Positions 42,011 to 50,653 are shown, numbered from the stretch's first letter. The stretch is DNA of 64,000 nt from JACIYW01 sp014359745 (GCA_050433985.1 JBNPWE010000002.1:238570-302569); one strand, 5' to 3'. Notes: a model not told the origin generated them from the letters alone. A program made the numbers and translations.

Positions 42011-43301
42011 ATTTCTGGCCGGGCTGGGAAACAATGCGCTGCTGGCGCTGCCCTGGCTGTTCGATTTCTGGGCGCTGCCGCATCAGTTGCCCCCCGATGG
42101 TGCCTGGCGATCCTGGGTGATCATGGGCGGGCGCGGCGCGGGCAAGACGCGGGCCGGGGCCGAATGGGTGCGTGCGCAGGTTGAAGGCGCGGGCCCCGGT
42201 GATCCCGGCCGGGCGCGGCGCGTGGCGCTGGTGGGGGAAACCCATGATCAGGTGCGCGCCGTGATGGTCGAGGGGCAGAGCGGGATCATCGCCTGTTCCC
42301 CGCCCGACCGGCGGCCGGTGTGGGAAGCGACGCGCCGCCGCCTGGTCTGGCCCAATGGCGCGGTGGCCGAGGCCTTTTCGGCGCATGACCCCGACAGCTT
42401 GCGCGGGCCGCAGTTCGATGCGGCCTGGGTGGATGAGCTGGCGAAATGGAAACGCGCCGAAGAGGCCTGGGACATGCTGCAATTCGCGCTGCGGCTGGGC
42501 GATCATCCGCAGCAGGTGGTGACGACGACGCCGCGCAATATCGGTGTGCTGAAAACCATCCTGGCGAACCCGTCGACCGTGGTGACCCATGCGCCCACCG
42601 AGGCCAACCGCGCCTATCTGGCGGCGGGGTTCCTGGACGAGGTGCGGCGGCGGTATGAAGGCACCCGGATCGGGCGGCAGGAGCTGGACGGGGTGTTGCT
42701 GGAGGATGCCGAGGGCGCGCTTTGGACGTCGACGGGGCTGGAAAGCTGCCGCGAGGACAAGGCCCCGGCGCTGAGCCGGGTGGTGGTTGCGGTTGATCCG
42801 CCGGTGACCGGGCATGCCGGATCGGATGCCTGCGGCATCGTGGTGGTGGGCGCGGTGACCGAGGGGCCGCCGCAGACCTGGCGGGCCTGGGTGCTGGAGG
42901 ATGCCAGCGTGAGTGCCGCATCGCCCACCGAATGGGCGCGCGCGGCCATCAACGCGATGGATCGGCACGGCGCGGACCGGCTGGTGGCCGAGGTCAATCA
43001 GGGCGGCGATCTGGTCGAGACGGTGATCCGGCAGATCGACCCGATGGTGCCGTATCGCGCCGTGCGGGCCGCGCGCGGCAAGGTGGCGCGCGCCGAGCCG
43101 GTGGCGGCCCTTTACGAACAGGGCCGGGTGCGTCACCTGCGCGGGCTTGGCGCGCTGGAGGATCAGATGTGCCGGATCACCGCGCGCGGTTATGAGGGCA
43201 AGGGCAGCCCCGACCGGGTGGATGCGTTGGTCTGGGCGCTGAGCGATCTGATCATCGCACCGGCAGCGCAATGGCGGCGGCCGCAGGTGCGCAGCCTTTA
43301 G
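41958..43301 (+). CDS. g2: GTA large terminase, ATPase/nuclease (g2)
   Basis: Packages DNA into the prohead by the headful mechanism. The ATPase motif is in WVIMGGRGAGKTRAGAEWV, with WVDELAKWKRAEEAWD following as the Walker B region and VTTTPRNIGVLKTI as the coupling motif; the nuclease domain has VVVAVDPPVTGHAGSDACGI with its acidic residue and VDALVWALSDLI near the end. 447 residues from the ATG at 41958, which lies in the overlap with g1. It is the most conserved GTA gene. Confidence 0.93.
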   Translation: MRSGAAWLASATPEVVDEFLAGLGNNALLALPWLFDFWALPHQLPPDGAWRSWVIMGGRGAGKTRAGAEWVRAQVEGAGPGDPGRARRVALVGETHDQVRAVMVEGQSGIIACSPPDRRPVWEATRRRLVWPNGAVAEAFSAHDPDSLRGPQFDAAWVDELAKWKRAEEAWDMLQFALRLGDHPQQVVTTTPRNIGVLKTILANPSTVVTHAPTEANRAYLAAGFLDEVRRRYEGTRIGRQELDGVLLEDAEGALWTSTGLESCREDKAPALSRVVVAVDPPVTGHAGSDACGIVVVGAVTEGPPQTWRAWVLEDASVSAASPTEWARAAINAMDRHGADRLVAEVNQGGDLVETVIRQIDPMVPYRAVRAARGKVARAEPVAALYEQGRVRHLRGLGALEDQMCRITARGYEGKGSPDRVDALVWALSDLIIAPAAQWRRPQVRSL

Positions 43302-43362
43302 CGGGGCCCAGTCAGTCGGGTGAATTGCCTTGACCGGCGCGTGCATGGCGGGCGGGGGAGAT

Positions 43363-43384
43363 GAGTATTTTTTCCAAGATGAAA
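43363..43384 (+). repeat. GAGTATTT element, copy 7, between g2 and g3
   Basis: GAGTATTTTTTC, CAAGATGAAA in the 196-base spacer between the terminase and the portal gene. Confidence 0.8.
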
Positions 43385-43497
43385 TGAGCGAGGGGTTTTT
43401 CTTTGGTCAAGGTGCGGGCCCGGTTGAGCGCGACACGGCGCCAGGGCGGTGTTGACGATCGGGCGGATTTGGGGGCGGTGAATGAGGAGAGTGCGGG

Positions 43498-44670
43498 ATG
43501 GTGTTTGAGTTTTTGCGGCGGCGGTCGGGGCCCGATGCGGTGAAGGCCTCTGCCACGGGGGCGGTGGTGACCTTTGCCGGGGGCGGGCGCGCGGCGTGGA
43601 GCCCGCGCGATGCCGTGTCGCTGACGCGGGCGGGGTTCCAGGGCAATCCGGTGGGGTTTCGGGCGGTCAAGCTGATTGCCGAGGCCGCGGCGGCGCTGCC
43701 GCTGGTGTTGCAGGATTGTGACCGCCGGTATGACGTGCATCCGGTGCTTGACCTGATTGCGCGCCCCAACCCCGGACAGGGCAAGGCGGAGCTTTTGGAG
43801 GCGTTCTTTGGCCAGCTTTTGCTGACCGGGAACGGGTATCTGGAAGCGGTGGCGGGCAGCGGCAGGGTTCCGGGGGAATTGCATGTGCTGCGGTCGGACC
43901 GGATGCGGGTGGTGCCGGGGGCGGATGGCTGGCCCGCGGCCTATGAATATGCGGTTGGCGGGCGCACGGTACGGTTCGAGATGGGCGGCGCGGTGCAGCC
44001 GGTGCTGCATGTGCGGTCTTTTCATCCGCAGGACGATCATTACGGATTTTCGCCGATGCAGGCGGCGGCGATGGCGGTGGATGTGCATACGTCGGCCTCT
44101 CGTTGGTCCAAAGCGTTGCTGGACAATGCGGCGCGGCCATCGGGGGCGATTGTGTATCGGGGCGCTGACGGGCAGGGCACCATGGCCGAGGATCAGTATC
44201 AGCGGCTGATTTCCGAGATGGAGAGCCATCATCAGGGCGCGCGCAATGCCGGGCGGCCGATGCTGCTGGAGGGTGGGCTTGACTGGAAACCGATGGGGTT
44301 CAGCCCTTCGGACATGGAGTTTCAGAAGACCAAGGAGGCGGCGGCGCGCGAGATCGCGATTGCCTTTGGCATTCCGCCGATGCTGCTGGGGATCACCGGT
44401 GACGCGACCTATGCCAATTATCAGGAGGCGCACCGGGCGTTTTACCGGCTGACGGTTGTGCCGCTGGTGACACGGGTGGCGGCGGCGGTGTCGCACTGGC
44501 TGGCGGCGTTTTCCGGCGAGGCGGTCAATCTGCGGCCCGATCTGGATCAGGTGCCCGCCCTTGCGGGCGAGCGCGATCAGCAGTGGCGCCGGGTCGGTGA
44601 GGCGACGTTTCTGACCGAGGCTGAGAAGCGCGCGATCCTGGGCCTGCCAAGGCTTGCGGAGGGGGCATGA
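43498..44670 (+). CDS. g3: GTA portal protein (g3)
   Basis: The dodecameric portal at the capsid vertex through which DNA is packaged. 390 residues of the HK97-like portal family: NPVGFRAVKLIAEAAAALPL, LLTGNGYLEAVAGS, SRWSKALLDNAARPSGAI and GIPPMLLGITGDATYANYQE. It overlaps the next small gene by four bases (ATGA). Confidence 0.92.
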   Translation: MVFEFLRRRSGPDAVKASATGAVVTFAGGGRAAWSPRDAVSLTRAGFQGNPVGFRAVKLIAEAAAALPLVLQDCDRRYDVHPVLDLIARPNPGQGKAELLEAFFGQLLLTGNGYLEAVAGSGRVPGELHVLRSDRMRVVPGADGWPAAYEYAVGGRTVRFEMGGAVQPVLHVRSFHPQDDHYGFSPMQAAAMAVDVHTSASRWSKALLDNAARPSGAIVYRGADGQGTMAEDQYQRLISEMESHHQGARNAGRPMLLEGGLDWKPMGFSPSDMEFQKTKEAAAREIAIAFGIPPMLLGITGDATYANYQEAHRAFYRLTVVPLVTRVAAAVSHWLAAFSGEAVNLRPDLDQVPALAGERDQQWRRVGEATFLTEAEKRAILGLPRLAEGA

Positions 44671-44912
44671 GCAGCGCGCGGCAGGTTGGGGGGTCGCGGT
44701 ATCTGTACGACAGTTTTGATGCGGCGGCGGCGCGGATCGAGGCCAACGAGCGGGTCGCCGAGGAGCGTTGGTCGGGGTTGGAATACCGGTTGCGGCAGAT
44801 CGAGGTGATGCTGGAGCGGTTGGAGCGTCGGCTTTGGCTGGCGGTTTACGGGGTGGCTGGAATGGTCCTGGCCACCGGCGCGCGGGCGTTGCTGGAGGCC
44901 GCGGCGCAATGA
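44667..44912 (+). CDS. g3.5: Small GTA protein with coiled coil and membrane helix (g3.5)
   Basis: 81 residues. The first part is a charged helix (RIEANERVAEERWSGLEYRL, EVMLERLERR) and the end a single hydrophobic helix (LWLAVYGVAGMVLATGARAL). A small gene is found in this place in RcGTA as well. Its role is not known to me. It overlaps portal and protease genes by four bases each. Confidence 0.8.
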   Translation: MSSARQVGGSRYLYDSFDAAAARIEANERVAEERWSGLEYRLRQIEVMLERLERRLWLAVYGVAGMVLATGARALLEAAAQ

Positions 44913-45505
44913 GCGGCGCAATGAAAGGGGTTGGCATGGCGGCAGGAATGGACGGGTTGGAGCACAAGTTTCACCGGCCCGAGGCGGGGCTGGTGGTGAC
45001 GGGGGGCAGCGGTATCTCTGGTTACGCCTCTGTCTTCGGGCAGCGCGATCAGGGGGGGGATGTGGTGATGCCGGGGGCTTACGGCGCCTCGTTGGCGGCG
45101 CTCAAGGCGTCGGGGCGGCGGATCAAGCTGTTGTGGCAGCATGACGCCACGGAGCCGATCGGCGTCTGGGACGAGGTTGGCGAAGACGCGCGCGGGCTGT
45201 TCGTGAAGGGACGGCTTCTGGTCGATGTGGCGCGGGGCCGCGAGGCGGTGGCGCTGGTGGGGGCGGGGGCGATTGACGGGCTGTCGATCGGTTACCGGGT
45301 CAAGCGGGCCGAGCGCGGGCCGGACGGCGTGCGCAGGCTGTTGGAACTGGAGCTTTGGGAGGTGTCGCTGGTGACCTTTCCGATGCTTCCCGAGGCGCGG
45401 GTGGGGGCAAAGGGCGAAACGCCCGATCCCCTTTGGCGCGATCTGGCGGGCATGTTCGAGGATGCCCGCCGCGAGTTGGCGGGCGACGAGGCCGCGCGCA
45501 GGTAA
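44909..45505 (+). CDS. g4: GTA prohead protease (g4)
   Basis: HK97-type (U35) serine protease that matures the capsid. 198 residues from the ATG at 44909. Motifs: ISGYASVFGQRDQGGDVVMP, LWQHDATEPIGVW with the catalytic His, DGLSIGYRV with the Ser and ELWEVSLVTFPM. The start overlaps the stop of the small gene upstream by four bases. Confidence 0.9.
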   Translation: MSGAMKGVGMAAGMDGLEHKFHRPEAGLVVTGGSGISGYASVFGQRDQGGDVVMPGAYGASLAALKASGRRIKLLWQHDATEPIGVWDEVGEDARGLFVKGRLLVDVARGREAVALVGAGAIDGLSIGYRVKRAERGPDGVRRLLELELWEVSLVTFPMLPEARVGAKGETPDPLWRDLAGMFEDARRELAGDEAARR

Positions 45506-45523
45506 CTTTCAGAGATAGGTGAG

Positions 45524-46729
45524 ATGATGAGCAAGACCGAGGTGAAGGCCGCGGGCGGGGAAGGTCTGTCCAACGGGCAGGGTCCGGTGGTGGAAATGAA
45601 GGCCGCTGTTTCAGGGTTTCTGAACGAATTCAGGGGTTTTCAGCACGATATGGCGAAACGTTTGCAGCAACAGGAAGAACGGATGAACAGTTTGGACCGC
45701 AAGAGCATGATTTCCGGGCGTCCCGCCCTTTCGGCGGCCCGCGATGATGGCGCGCCGCATCTCAAGGCGTTTGGCGCCTATCTGCGCACGGGCGATGACG
45801 ATGGTTTGCGCGGCCTGGTGCTGGAAGGCAAGGCGCTGAACTCCGCCGTGGCGGCCGAGGGCGGGTATCTGGTTGATCCGCAGACCGCCGACACGATCCG
45901 GTCGGTTCTGAATTCCACCGCGTCGATCCGGTCCATCGCCAATGTGGTGCATGTCGAGGCGACATCCTTCGATGTGCTGGTGGATCACACCGATGTGGGC
46001 ACCGGCTGGGCGAGCGAGGCGGGGCCGGTGGCCGAAAGCGACACGCCCGCGATCGAGCGGATTTCCATTCCGCTGCACGAGTTGTCGGCGATGCCCAAGG
46101 CGTCGCAGCGGCTGCTGGATGACAGCGCCTTTGACATCGAGGGCTGGCTGGCGGGGCGCATTGCCGACAAGTTTTCGCGGGCCGAGGCGGCGGCGTTCAT
46201 CGCGGGCAACGGCGTGGACAAGCCGCGCGGCTTTCTGGATCACGCCAAGGTGACGCAGGGGGCATGGGCCTGGGGCAGCCTGGGCTATGTGGCCACTGGT
46301 AATGCCGGGGATTTCGCGACGGTCAATGCTTCGGATGCGATTGTCGATCTGGTCTATGCGCTGGGGGCGACCTATCGCGCCAATGCCTCTTTCGTGATGA
46401 ATTCCAAGACCGCGGGTGCGGTGCGCAAGATGAAGGATGCCGACGGGCGGTTCCTGTGGTCCGATGGTCTGGCGGCGGCGCAGCCTGCGCGGTTGATGGG
46501 CTATCCGGTGATGATCGCCGAGGACATGCCAGATATCGCGGCGAGCAGTTTTGCCATCGCGTTCGGGGATTTCCGCGCGGGCTATACCATTGCCGATCGT
46601 CCCGATCTGCGGGTGTTGCGCGATCCGTTCTCGGCCAAGCCGCATGTGCTGTTCTATGCCACGCGGCGCGTGGGCGGCGATGTGTCGGATTTCGCCGCGA
46701 TCAAACTGCTGAAATTCGCGGTCAGCTAA
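45524..46729 (+). CDS. g5: GTA major capsid protein (g5)
   Basis: HK97-fold major head protein, 401 residues. The N-terminal 100 residues (EMKAAVSGFLNEFRGFQHDM, DMAKRLQQQEERMNSLD) form a coiled-coil scaffold that the prohead protease removes. The fold proper begins near LNSAVAAEGGYLVDPQ, with VLVDHTDVGTGWASEAGP, RISIPLHELSAMPKASQRLL, FIAGNGVDKPRGFLDHA and FVMNSKTAGAVRKMKDADG. A GC hairpin follows the stop, consistent with higher stability or level of the capsid message. The actual start may be the second Met at 45527. Confidence 0.95.
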   Translation: MMSKTEVKAAGGEGLSNGQGPVVEMKAAVSGFLNEFRGFQHDMAKRLQQQEERMNSLDRKSMISGRPALSAARDDGAPHLKAFGAYLRTGDDDGLRGLVLEGKALNSAVAAEGGYLVDPQTADTIRSVLNSTASIRSIANVVHVEATSFDVLVDHTDVGTGWASEAGPVAESDTPAIERISIPLHELSAMPKASQRLLDDSAFDIEGWLAGRIADKFSRAEAAAFIAGNGVDKPRGFLDHAKVTQGAWAWGSLGYVATGNAGDFATVNASDAIVDLVYALGATYRANASFVMNSKTAGAVRKMKDADGRFLWSDGLAAAQPARLMGYPVMIAEDMPDIAASSFAIAFGDFRAGYTIADRPDLRVLRDPFSAKPHVLFYATRRVGGDVSDFAAIKLLKFAVS

Positions 46730-46746
46730 GGCTGGGTGCGGGTACT

Positions 46747-46768
46747 GCCCCCGGTTTTGGCCGGGGGC
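46747..46768 (+). terminator. GC hairpin after the capsid gene
   Basis: GCCCCCGG (46747-46754) and CCGGGGGC (46761-46768) form an 8-bp stem with a 6-base loop and no T-run. It lies in the only large spacer without a GAGTATTT element, right after the most abundant product, and could protect or partly end the capsid transcript. Confidence 0.5.
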
Positions 46769-46874
46769 GGGGTGGGCGCGTACCGGGGGTTTCCGTGCCG
46801 TCTAGCTGTTCCCTCCGTCCGAGCGGTGCGGGGGGTGCGCGCCCATCAACGTGGCAAGCAATCGGAGAGACAGG

Positions 46875-47474
46875 ATGATTTTGATCGAGCAGACGGCTGT
46901 GCCGGTGTCGGCCCTGCCGGTGCAGGCGTTCCGCGAGCACCTGCGCCTTGGCACCGGGTTCGGCGAGGACAGTCTTCAGGATGGGTTGCTGGAGGGATAT
47001 TTGCGCGCGGCGCTCGCTGCCATCGAGGGGCGCACCGGCAAGGCGTTGATCGCGCGGGTGTTTTCCTGGGAAGTGTCGGAATGGCGCGACAGGGCGGCGC
47101 AGGCGCTGCCACTGGCGCCGGTGCTGGCGGTGCAATCGGTGGTGATCGCGGATCAGAGCGGCGCCGAGCAGGTGGTGGATGCCGCGCGCTATCGGCTGGA
47201 GCGCGATCTGCATCGCCCGCGGCTGGTGGCGGTAGGCGGTGCGCTGCCGGTGATCCCGTCGGGCGGCACGGCGGGGGTGATCCTTGAGGCCGGGTTTGGC
47301 CCGCTTTGGGGGGATGTGCCGCCCGATCTGGCGCAGGCGGTGTTGCTGCTGGCGGCCAGTTATTACGAGCATCGCCACGATCAGGGTCTGGGCACGCCGG
47401 GGGCGATGCCCTTTGGGGTGCTGGGGCTGATCGGGCGCTGGCGCAATGTGCGCACCTTGGGGGGCGGGGCATGA
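46875..47474 (+). CDS. g6: GTA head-tail connector / adaptor (g6)
   Basis: 199 residues from 46875, where GGAGAGACAGG precedes the ATG. Sequence blocks such as LEGYLRAALAAIEGRTGKAL and YYEHRHDQGLGTPGAMPFGV are typical of phage gp6-like head-tail connector proteins that bind below the portal. Role assigned by position and family resemblance. The next gene overlaps it by four bases (ATGA). Confidence 0.82.
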   Translation: MILIEQTAVPVSALPVQAFREHLRLGTGFGEDSLQDGLLEGYLRAALAAIEGRTGKALIARVFSWEVSEWRDRAAQALPLAPVLAVQSVVIADQSGAEQVVDAARYRLERDLHRPRLVAVGGALPVIPSGGTAGVILEAGFGPLWGDVPPDLAQAVLLLAASYYEHRHDQGLGTPGAMPFGVLGLIGRWRNVRTLGGGA

Positions 47475-47806
47475 CCCCGGCCCTGACGCGGCCGCTGGTG
47501 CTGGAAGCGCCGGGGCGGGTTGCCGATGGCGCGGGTGGTTTTGCCGAGGCCTGGGAGGCGCGCGGCGTGGTCTGGGCCGAGGTTCTGGCCGGGACGGGGC
47601 GCGAACAGGGCGGGGCCGAAGTGTCGCTGGCGCTGACGCCTTACCGCATCACGGTGCGCGCGGCGCCGGTAGGATCAGGGGCGCGGCCGCGCGCGGATGA
47701 GCGGTTTCGCGATGGGGCGCGGGTGTTTCGCATCCTGACCGTGGCCGAGCGTGACCCCGGCGGTCGTTATCTGATCTGCACGGCGCGCGAGGAGGTGAGC
47801 GGATGA
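47471..47806 (+). CDS. g7: GTA head closure / stopper protein (g7)
   Basis: 111 residues with the short beta-barrel pattern of phage head-closure proteins: VLEAPGRVADGAGGFAEAWE, RGVVWAEVLAGTGREQGG, TPYRITVRAAPVG and RVFRILTVAERDPGGRYLI. It overlaps g6 and g8 by four bases each, so it is translated as part of the head-completion block. Confidence 0.82.
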   Translation: MTPALTRPLVLEAPGRVADGAGGFAEAWEARGVVWAEVLAGTGREQGGAEVSLALTPYRITVRAAPVGSGARPRADERFRDGARVFRILTVAERDPGGRYLICTAREEVSG

Positions 47807-48210
47807 GCTATGCGGCGGCGGCGGCCTTGCAGGCCGCGATCTATCAGCGGCTGATGGCCGATACGGCGCTGGAGGCGCTGGTGGCGGGCGCTGTTTTTGA
47901 TGCGGTGCCTGCGGGGGTGGTGCCTGCGCTTTACGTGGCGCTTGGCCCCGAGGACGTGCGCGAGGCCGCCGACAAGACCGGCGGCGGGGCCGAGCATCGG
48001 TTCACAGTGTCGGTTGTGTCGGATGCGGCGGGGTTTCAGGGGGCCAAGGCGGCGGCGGCGGCGGTTTCCGATGCGCTGGTGGGCGCGGAACTGATCCTGG
48101 CGCGCGGGCGGCTGGTGGGGCTGTGGTTTATGCGCGCGGTGGCGCGGCGTCAGGCGGGGGGCGCGGTGCGGCGCATCGATCTGACCTTTCGCGCGCGGGT
48201 CGAGGTTTAG
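47803..48210 (+). CDS. g8: GTA tail completion / terminator protein, DUF3168 (g8)
   Basis: 135 residues of the DUF3168 family (ALQAAIYQRLMADTALEAL, PALYVALGPEDVREAADKTG, HRFTVSVVSDAAGFQGA). This family caps or joins the tail tube to the head. Its stop is followed by 117 bases containing a GAGTATTT element before the tail tube gene. Confidence 0.85.
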   Translation: MSYAAAAALQAAIYQRLMADTALEALVAGAVFDAVPAGVVPALYVALGPEDVREAADKTGGGAEHRFTVSVVSDAAGFQGAKAAAAAVSDALVGAELILARGRLVGLWFMRAVARRQAGGAVRRIDLTFRARVEV

Positions 48211-48254
48211 GGGGCGCTTTTGCCGGGCGATGGGCCGGTTGGGGCGGTGGATTT

Positions 48255-48276
48255 GAGTATTTTTGCCAAGATGAAG
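48255..48276 (+). repeat. GAGTATTT element, copy 8, between g8 and g9
   Basis: GAGTATTTTTGC, CAAGATGAAG between the head-completion block and the tail tube gene. Confidence 0.8.
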
Positions 48277-48327
48277 GGCAAGGGGCCGGGCCTGACGGGC
48301 CGGGCCGTTCATAGCGGAGTGTGACGG

Positions 48328-48741
48328 ATGGCAGTGCAGAATGGCAAGGATCTGTTGATCAAGCTGGATCTGACCGGGGGCGGGCAGTTTCAGACGGTGG
48401 CGGGGCTGAGGGCCACGCGGATCAGTTTCAACGCCGAGACGGTGGATGTGACAAGTCTGGAAAGTGTCGGCGGCTGGCGTGAGTTGCTGGCGGGGGCGGG
48501 GGTGAAATCGGCCTCTGTTTCCGGGTCGGGGGTGTTTCGCGATGCCGATACCGACGAGCGGGCGCGCGCGATCTTCTTTGGCGGCGAGATGCCCGCGTTT
48601 CAGGTGATCATTCCGGGGTTCGGGGTGGTCGAGGGGCCGTTCCAGATCACCGGGATCGATTACGCGGGCAGCCATAATGGCGAGGCGACCTATGAGATGA
48701 CGCTGGCCTCGGCCGGGGCGCTGACGTTCACGGCGCTGTGA
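48328..48741 (+). CDS. g9: GTA major tail protein (g9)
   Basis: 137 residues forming the tail tube. Blocks: QNGKDLLIKLDLTGGGQF, ISFNAETVDVTSLESVGGWR and FEGPFQ-like VVEGPFQITGIDYAGSHNGE; TP901-1-like tail tube fold. Its TGA overlaps the ATG of the next gene. Confidence 0.88.
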   Translation: MAVQNGKDLLIKLDLTGGGQFQTVAGLRATRISFNAETVDVTSLESVGGWRELLAGAGVKSASVSGSGVFRDADTDERARAIFFGGEMPAFQVIIPGFGVVEGPFQITGIDYAGSHNGEATYEMTLASAGALTFTAL

Positions 48742-49091
48742 TGGTCAATCCGATGCGGGGCGAGGTGGCGCTGTGGCTTGATGGGCGGCGGCATGTGTGC
48801 CGGTTGACGCTGGGGGCGCTGGCCGAACTGGAGGCGGCGCTGGAGACGGGCACGCTGGTGGCGCTGGTGGAGCGGTTCGAGGGCAATGTGTTCTCGGTGC
48901 GCGATGTGCTGGCGCTGATCGTGGCGGGGTTGCGGGGCGGCGGCTGGGACGGAACAGCCGCCGATCTGCGCCGCGCCGAGATCGGCGGCGGGCCGGTGGA
49001 GGCGGCGCGGGTGGCCGCCGAATTGCTGGCGCGGGCCTTTGCGCTGCCCGGTTCGGGGGCCGGTTCGGGGGCGGGCGATGGGCGGCTTTGA
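48741..49091 (+). CDS. g10: GTA tail assembly chaperone, gp10 family (g10)
   Basis: 116 residues of the GTA gp10/TAC family (GEVALWLDGRRHVCRLTLGA, LAELEAALETGTLVALVERF, VFSVRDVLALIVAGLRGGG). In siphophages such chaperones coat the tape measure and often exist in two forms made by frameshifting. It overlaps the next chaperone by 14 bases in another frame, ending in a glycine-rich GSGAGSGAGDGRL tail. Confidence 0.85.
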   Translation: MVNPMRGEVALWLDGRRHVCRLTLGALAELEAALETGTLVALVERFEGNVFSVRDVLALIVAGLRGGGWDGTAADLRRAEIGGGPVEAARVAAELLARAFALPGSGAGSGAGDGRL

Positions 49092-49359
49092 CTGGCCGGG
49101 GCTGATGCGGGCCGGAATGCGCGGCCTTGGCCTGGCGCCCGATACGTTCTGGGCGCTGACGCCGGTGGAATTGCTGGTGATGCTGGGGCTGGAGGCCGGA
49201 TCGGCGCCGATGACGCGCGCGGGGCTTGAGGCGCTGGCGCGCGACTATCCCGATGACAAGCAAGGGGGCTGTGATGGACGAGGTCGAGGATCTGAACGAT
49301 CAGGTGGCGGCGCTGGGCGAGACGCTGCGCGGGGCGGCGGGGCTGACGGCGGCCTTTGA
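49078..49359 (+). CDS. g10.1: GTA chaperone-like protein g10.1 with unusual C-terminal extension
   Basis: The N-terminal about 62 residues (MGGFDWPGLMRAGMRGLGLA, TFWALTPVELLVMLGLEAGS, APMTRAGLEALARDYP) match the small protein that lies between g10 and the tape measure in GTAs. The frame then runs on for some 31 Gly/Arg-rich residues over the first 86 bases of g11, ending at 49359. The extension reads like non-selected sequence, so a lost stop codon is likely. In most relatives I expect a stop near the g11 start, but cannot compare here. Confidence 0.75.
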   Translation: MGGFDWPGLMRAGMRGLGLAPDTFWALTPVELLVMLGLEAGSAPMTRAGLEALARDYPDDKQGGCDGRGRGSERSGGGAGRDAARGGGADGGL

Positions 49360-49924
49360 GGGCGAGCTTGCGCGGATGCGGGCGGGGCTGCTGTTCACCG
49401 GGCGCGAGGTGGACACGCTGTCGCGCGGGATCGGGTTCGGGCTGCGCCGGGCGTTCGAGGGGCTGGTGTTTGACGGGGTGAAGCTGTCGGACGCGTTGGG
49501 GGATGTGGCGCGGCGGATGGCGGACTCGGCGTTTCGGGTGGCGTTTCGTCCGGTGCAGGATGCGGTGGGCGGTGCGGTTGCCGGGGGGGTGAACAGCCTG
49601 CTTTCGGGGCTGTTGCCCTTTGCGGGCGGGGGCGCGTTTTCGCAGGGTCGGGTGATGCCCTTTGCGCAGGGCGGCGTGGTTTCGGGGCCGGTGGCCTTTC
49701 CGATGCGCGGCGGGCGCGGGCTGATGGGCGAGGCGGGGCCGGAGGCGATCCTGCCGCTGGCGCGCGGCGCTGACGGGCGGCTGGGTGTGCAGGCGGGCGG
49801 CGGTGGGGCGGTCAATGTGGTGATGAATATCACCACCCCCGATGTGGCCGGGTTCGAGCGGTCGCGCGGGCAGATCGCCGCGCAGTTGTCGCGGGCGCTG
49901 GGGCAGGGACAGCGCAACCGCTGA
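49274..49924 (+). CDS. g11: GTA tail tape measure protein (g11)
   Basis: Only 216 residues, in keeping with the short GTA tail. The N-terminal helix (DEVEDLNDQVAALGETLRGA) continues to hydrophobic segments RRMADSAFRVAFRPVQDAVG, GAVAGGVNSLLSGLLPFAGG and a Gly-rich part, then a C-terminal domain LMGEAGPEAILPLARGADG with conserved VNVVMNITTPDVAGFERS. Start at 49274 (ATG, preceded by GTG), inside the end of g10.1. Confidence 0.87.
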   Translation: MDEVEDLNDQVAALGETLRGAAGLTAAFEGELARMRAGLLFTGREVDTLSRGIGFGLRRAFEGLVFDGVKLSDALGDVARRMADSAFRVAFRPVQDAVGGAVAGGVNSLLSGLLPFAGGGAFSQGRVMPFAQGGVVSGPVAFPMRGGRGLMGEAGPEAILPLARGADGRLGVQAGGGGAVNVVMNITTPDVAGFERSRGQIAAQLSRALGQGQRNR

Positions 49925-49954
49925 GGGGGCGCTGGGTGCCGAGCTGCGGGATTC

Positions 49955-49980
49955 GAGTATTTGTATCGAGAGGATGTGAG
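49955..49980 (+). repeat. GAGTATTT element, copy 9, between g11 and g12
   Basis: GAGTATTTGTAT, CGAGA, GGATGTGAG in the spacer between tape measure and distal tail genes. A TTG inside it opens a false start for g12. Confidence 0.8.
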
Positions 49981-50020
49981 GGGGTGGTTTCTGGCCGCCC
50001 CGGAACTGGGCGAGGATGCG

Positions 50021-50653
50021 ATGGGCTTTCATGAGGTACGGTTTCCGGCGTCGCTGAGCTTTGGCTCGGTCGGCGGGCCGGAGCGGCGCGTCGAGATCGT
50101 GACGCTGGCCAACGGGTTCGAGGAGCGCAACAGCCCCTGGGCCGATGCACGCAGGCGCTATGACGCGGGGCTGGGGCTGCGGTCATTGGATGACGTTGCG
50201 GTGCTGATCGCGTTTTTCGAGGCGCGGGGTGGGCAGCTTTACGGGTTTCGCTGGAAGGACTGGGCCGATTTCAAATCCTGCCGACCCTCGGCCGAACCCG
50301 GCGCGGAGGATCAGCGCATCGGTTTGGGCGACGGGGTGACGCGGGCGTTCGGGTTGGTGAAGGCCTATGACTCGGGGCAGCAGACCTACTTGCGGCCGAT
50401 CGTGAAGCCGGTGGCGGGATCGGTGCGGGTGGCGGTGCAGGGGGTGCCCAAGGTCGACGGGGTTCATTTTACCGCCGATGCGGCGACCGGGCAGGTGTTG
50501 TTTGCCGATGCGCCGCCCCTGGGAATGGCGGTGACGGCGGGGTTTGAATTTGACGTGCCGGTGCGCTTTGACAGCGACCGGATCGTGACCTCTGTTGCCT
50601 CGTTCCGGGCGGGAGAGGTGCCCGCCGTGCCGGTGGTCGAGGTGCGGATATGA
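50021..50653 (+). CDS. g12: GTA distal tail protein, DUF2460 (g12)
   Basis: 210 residues of the DUF2460 family: GFHEVRFPASLSFGSVGGPE, ERRVEIVTLANGFEERNSPW and LYGFRWKDWADFKSCRPSAE. It forms the distal end of the tail tube. The ATG at 50021 is the start; a longer frame reaches into the repeat element and is not conserved. It overlaps g13 by four bases. Confidence 0.88.
   Translation: MGFHEVRFPASLSFGSVGGPERRVEIVTLANGFEERNSPWADARRRYDAGLGLRSLDDVAVLIAFFEARGGQLYGFRWKDWADFKSCRPSAEPGAEDQRIGLGDGVTRAFGLVKAYDSGQQTYLRPIVKPVAGSVRVAVQGVPKVDGVHFTADAATGQVLFADAPPLGMAVTAGFEFDVPVRFDSDRIVTSVASFRAGEVPAVPVVEVRI

Noticed and set aside
49961..50653. Longer start for g12 at a TTG within the repeat element
   Set aside because: The added 20 residues come from the repeat and the conserved family begins at the ATG at 50021.
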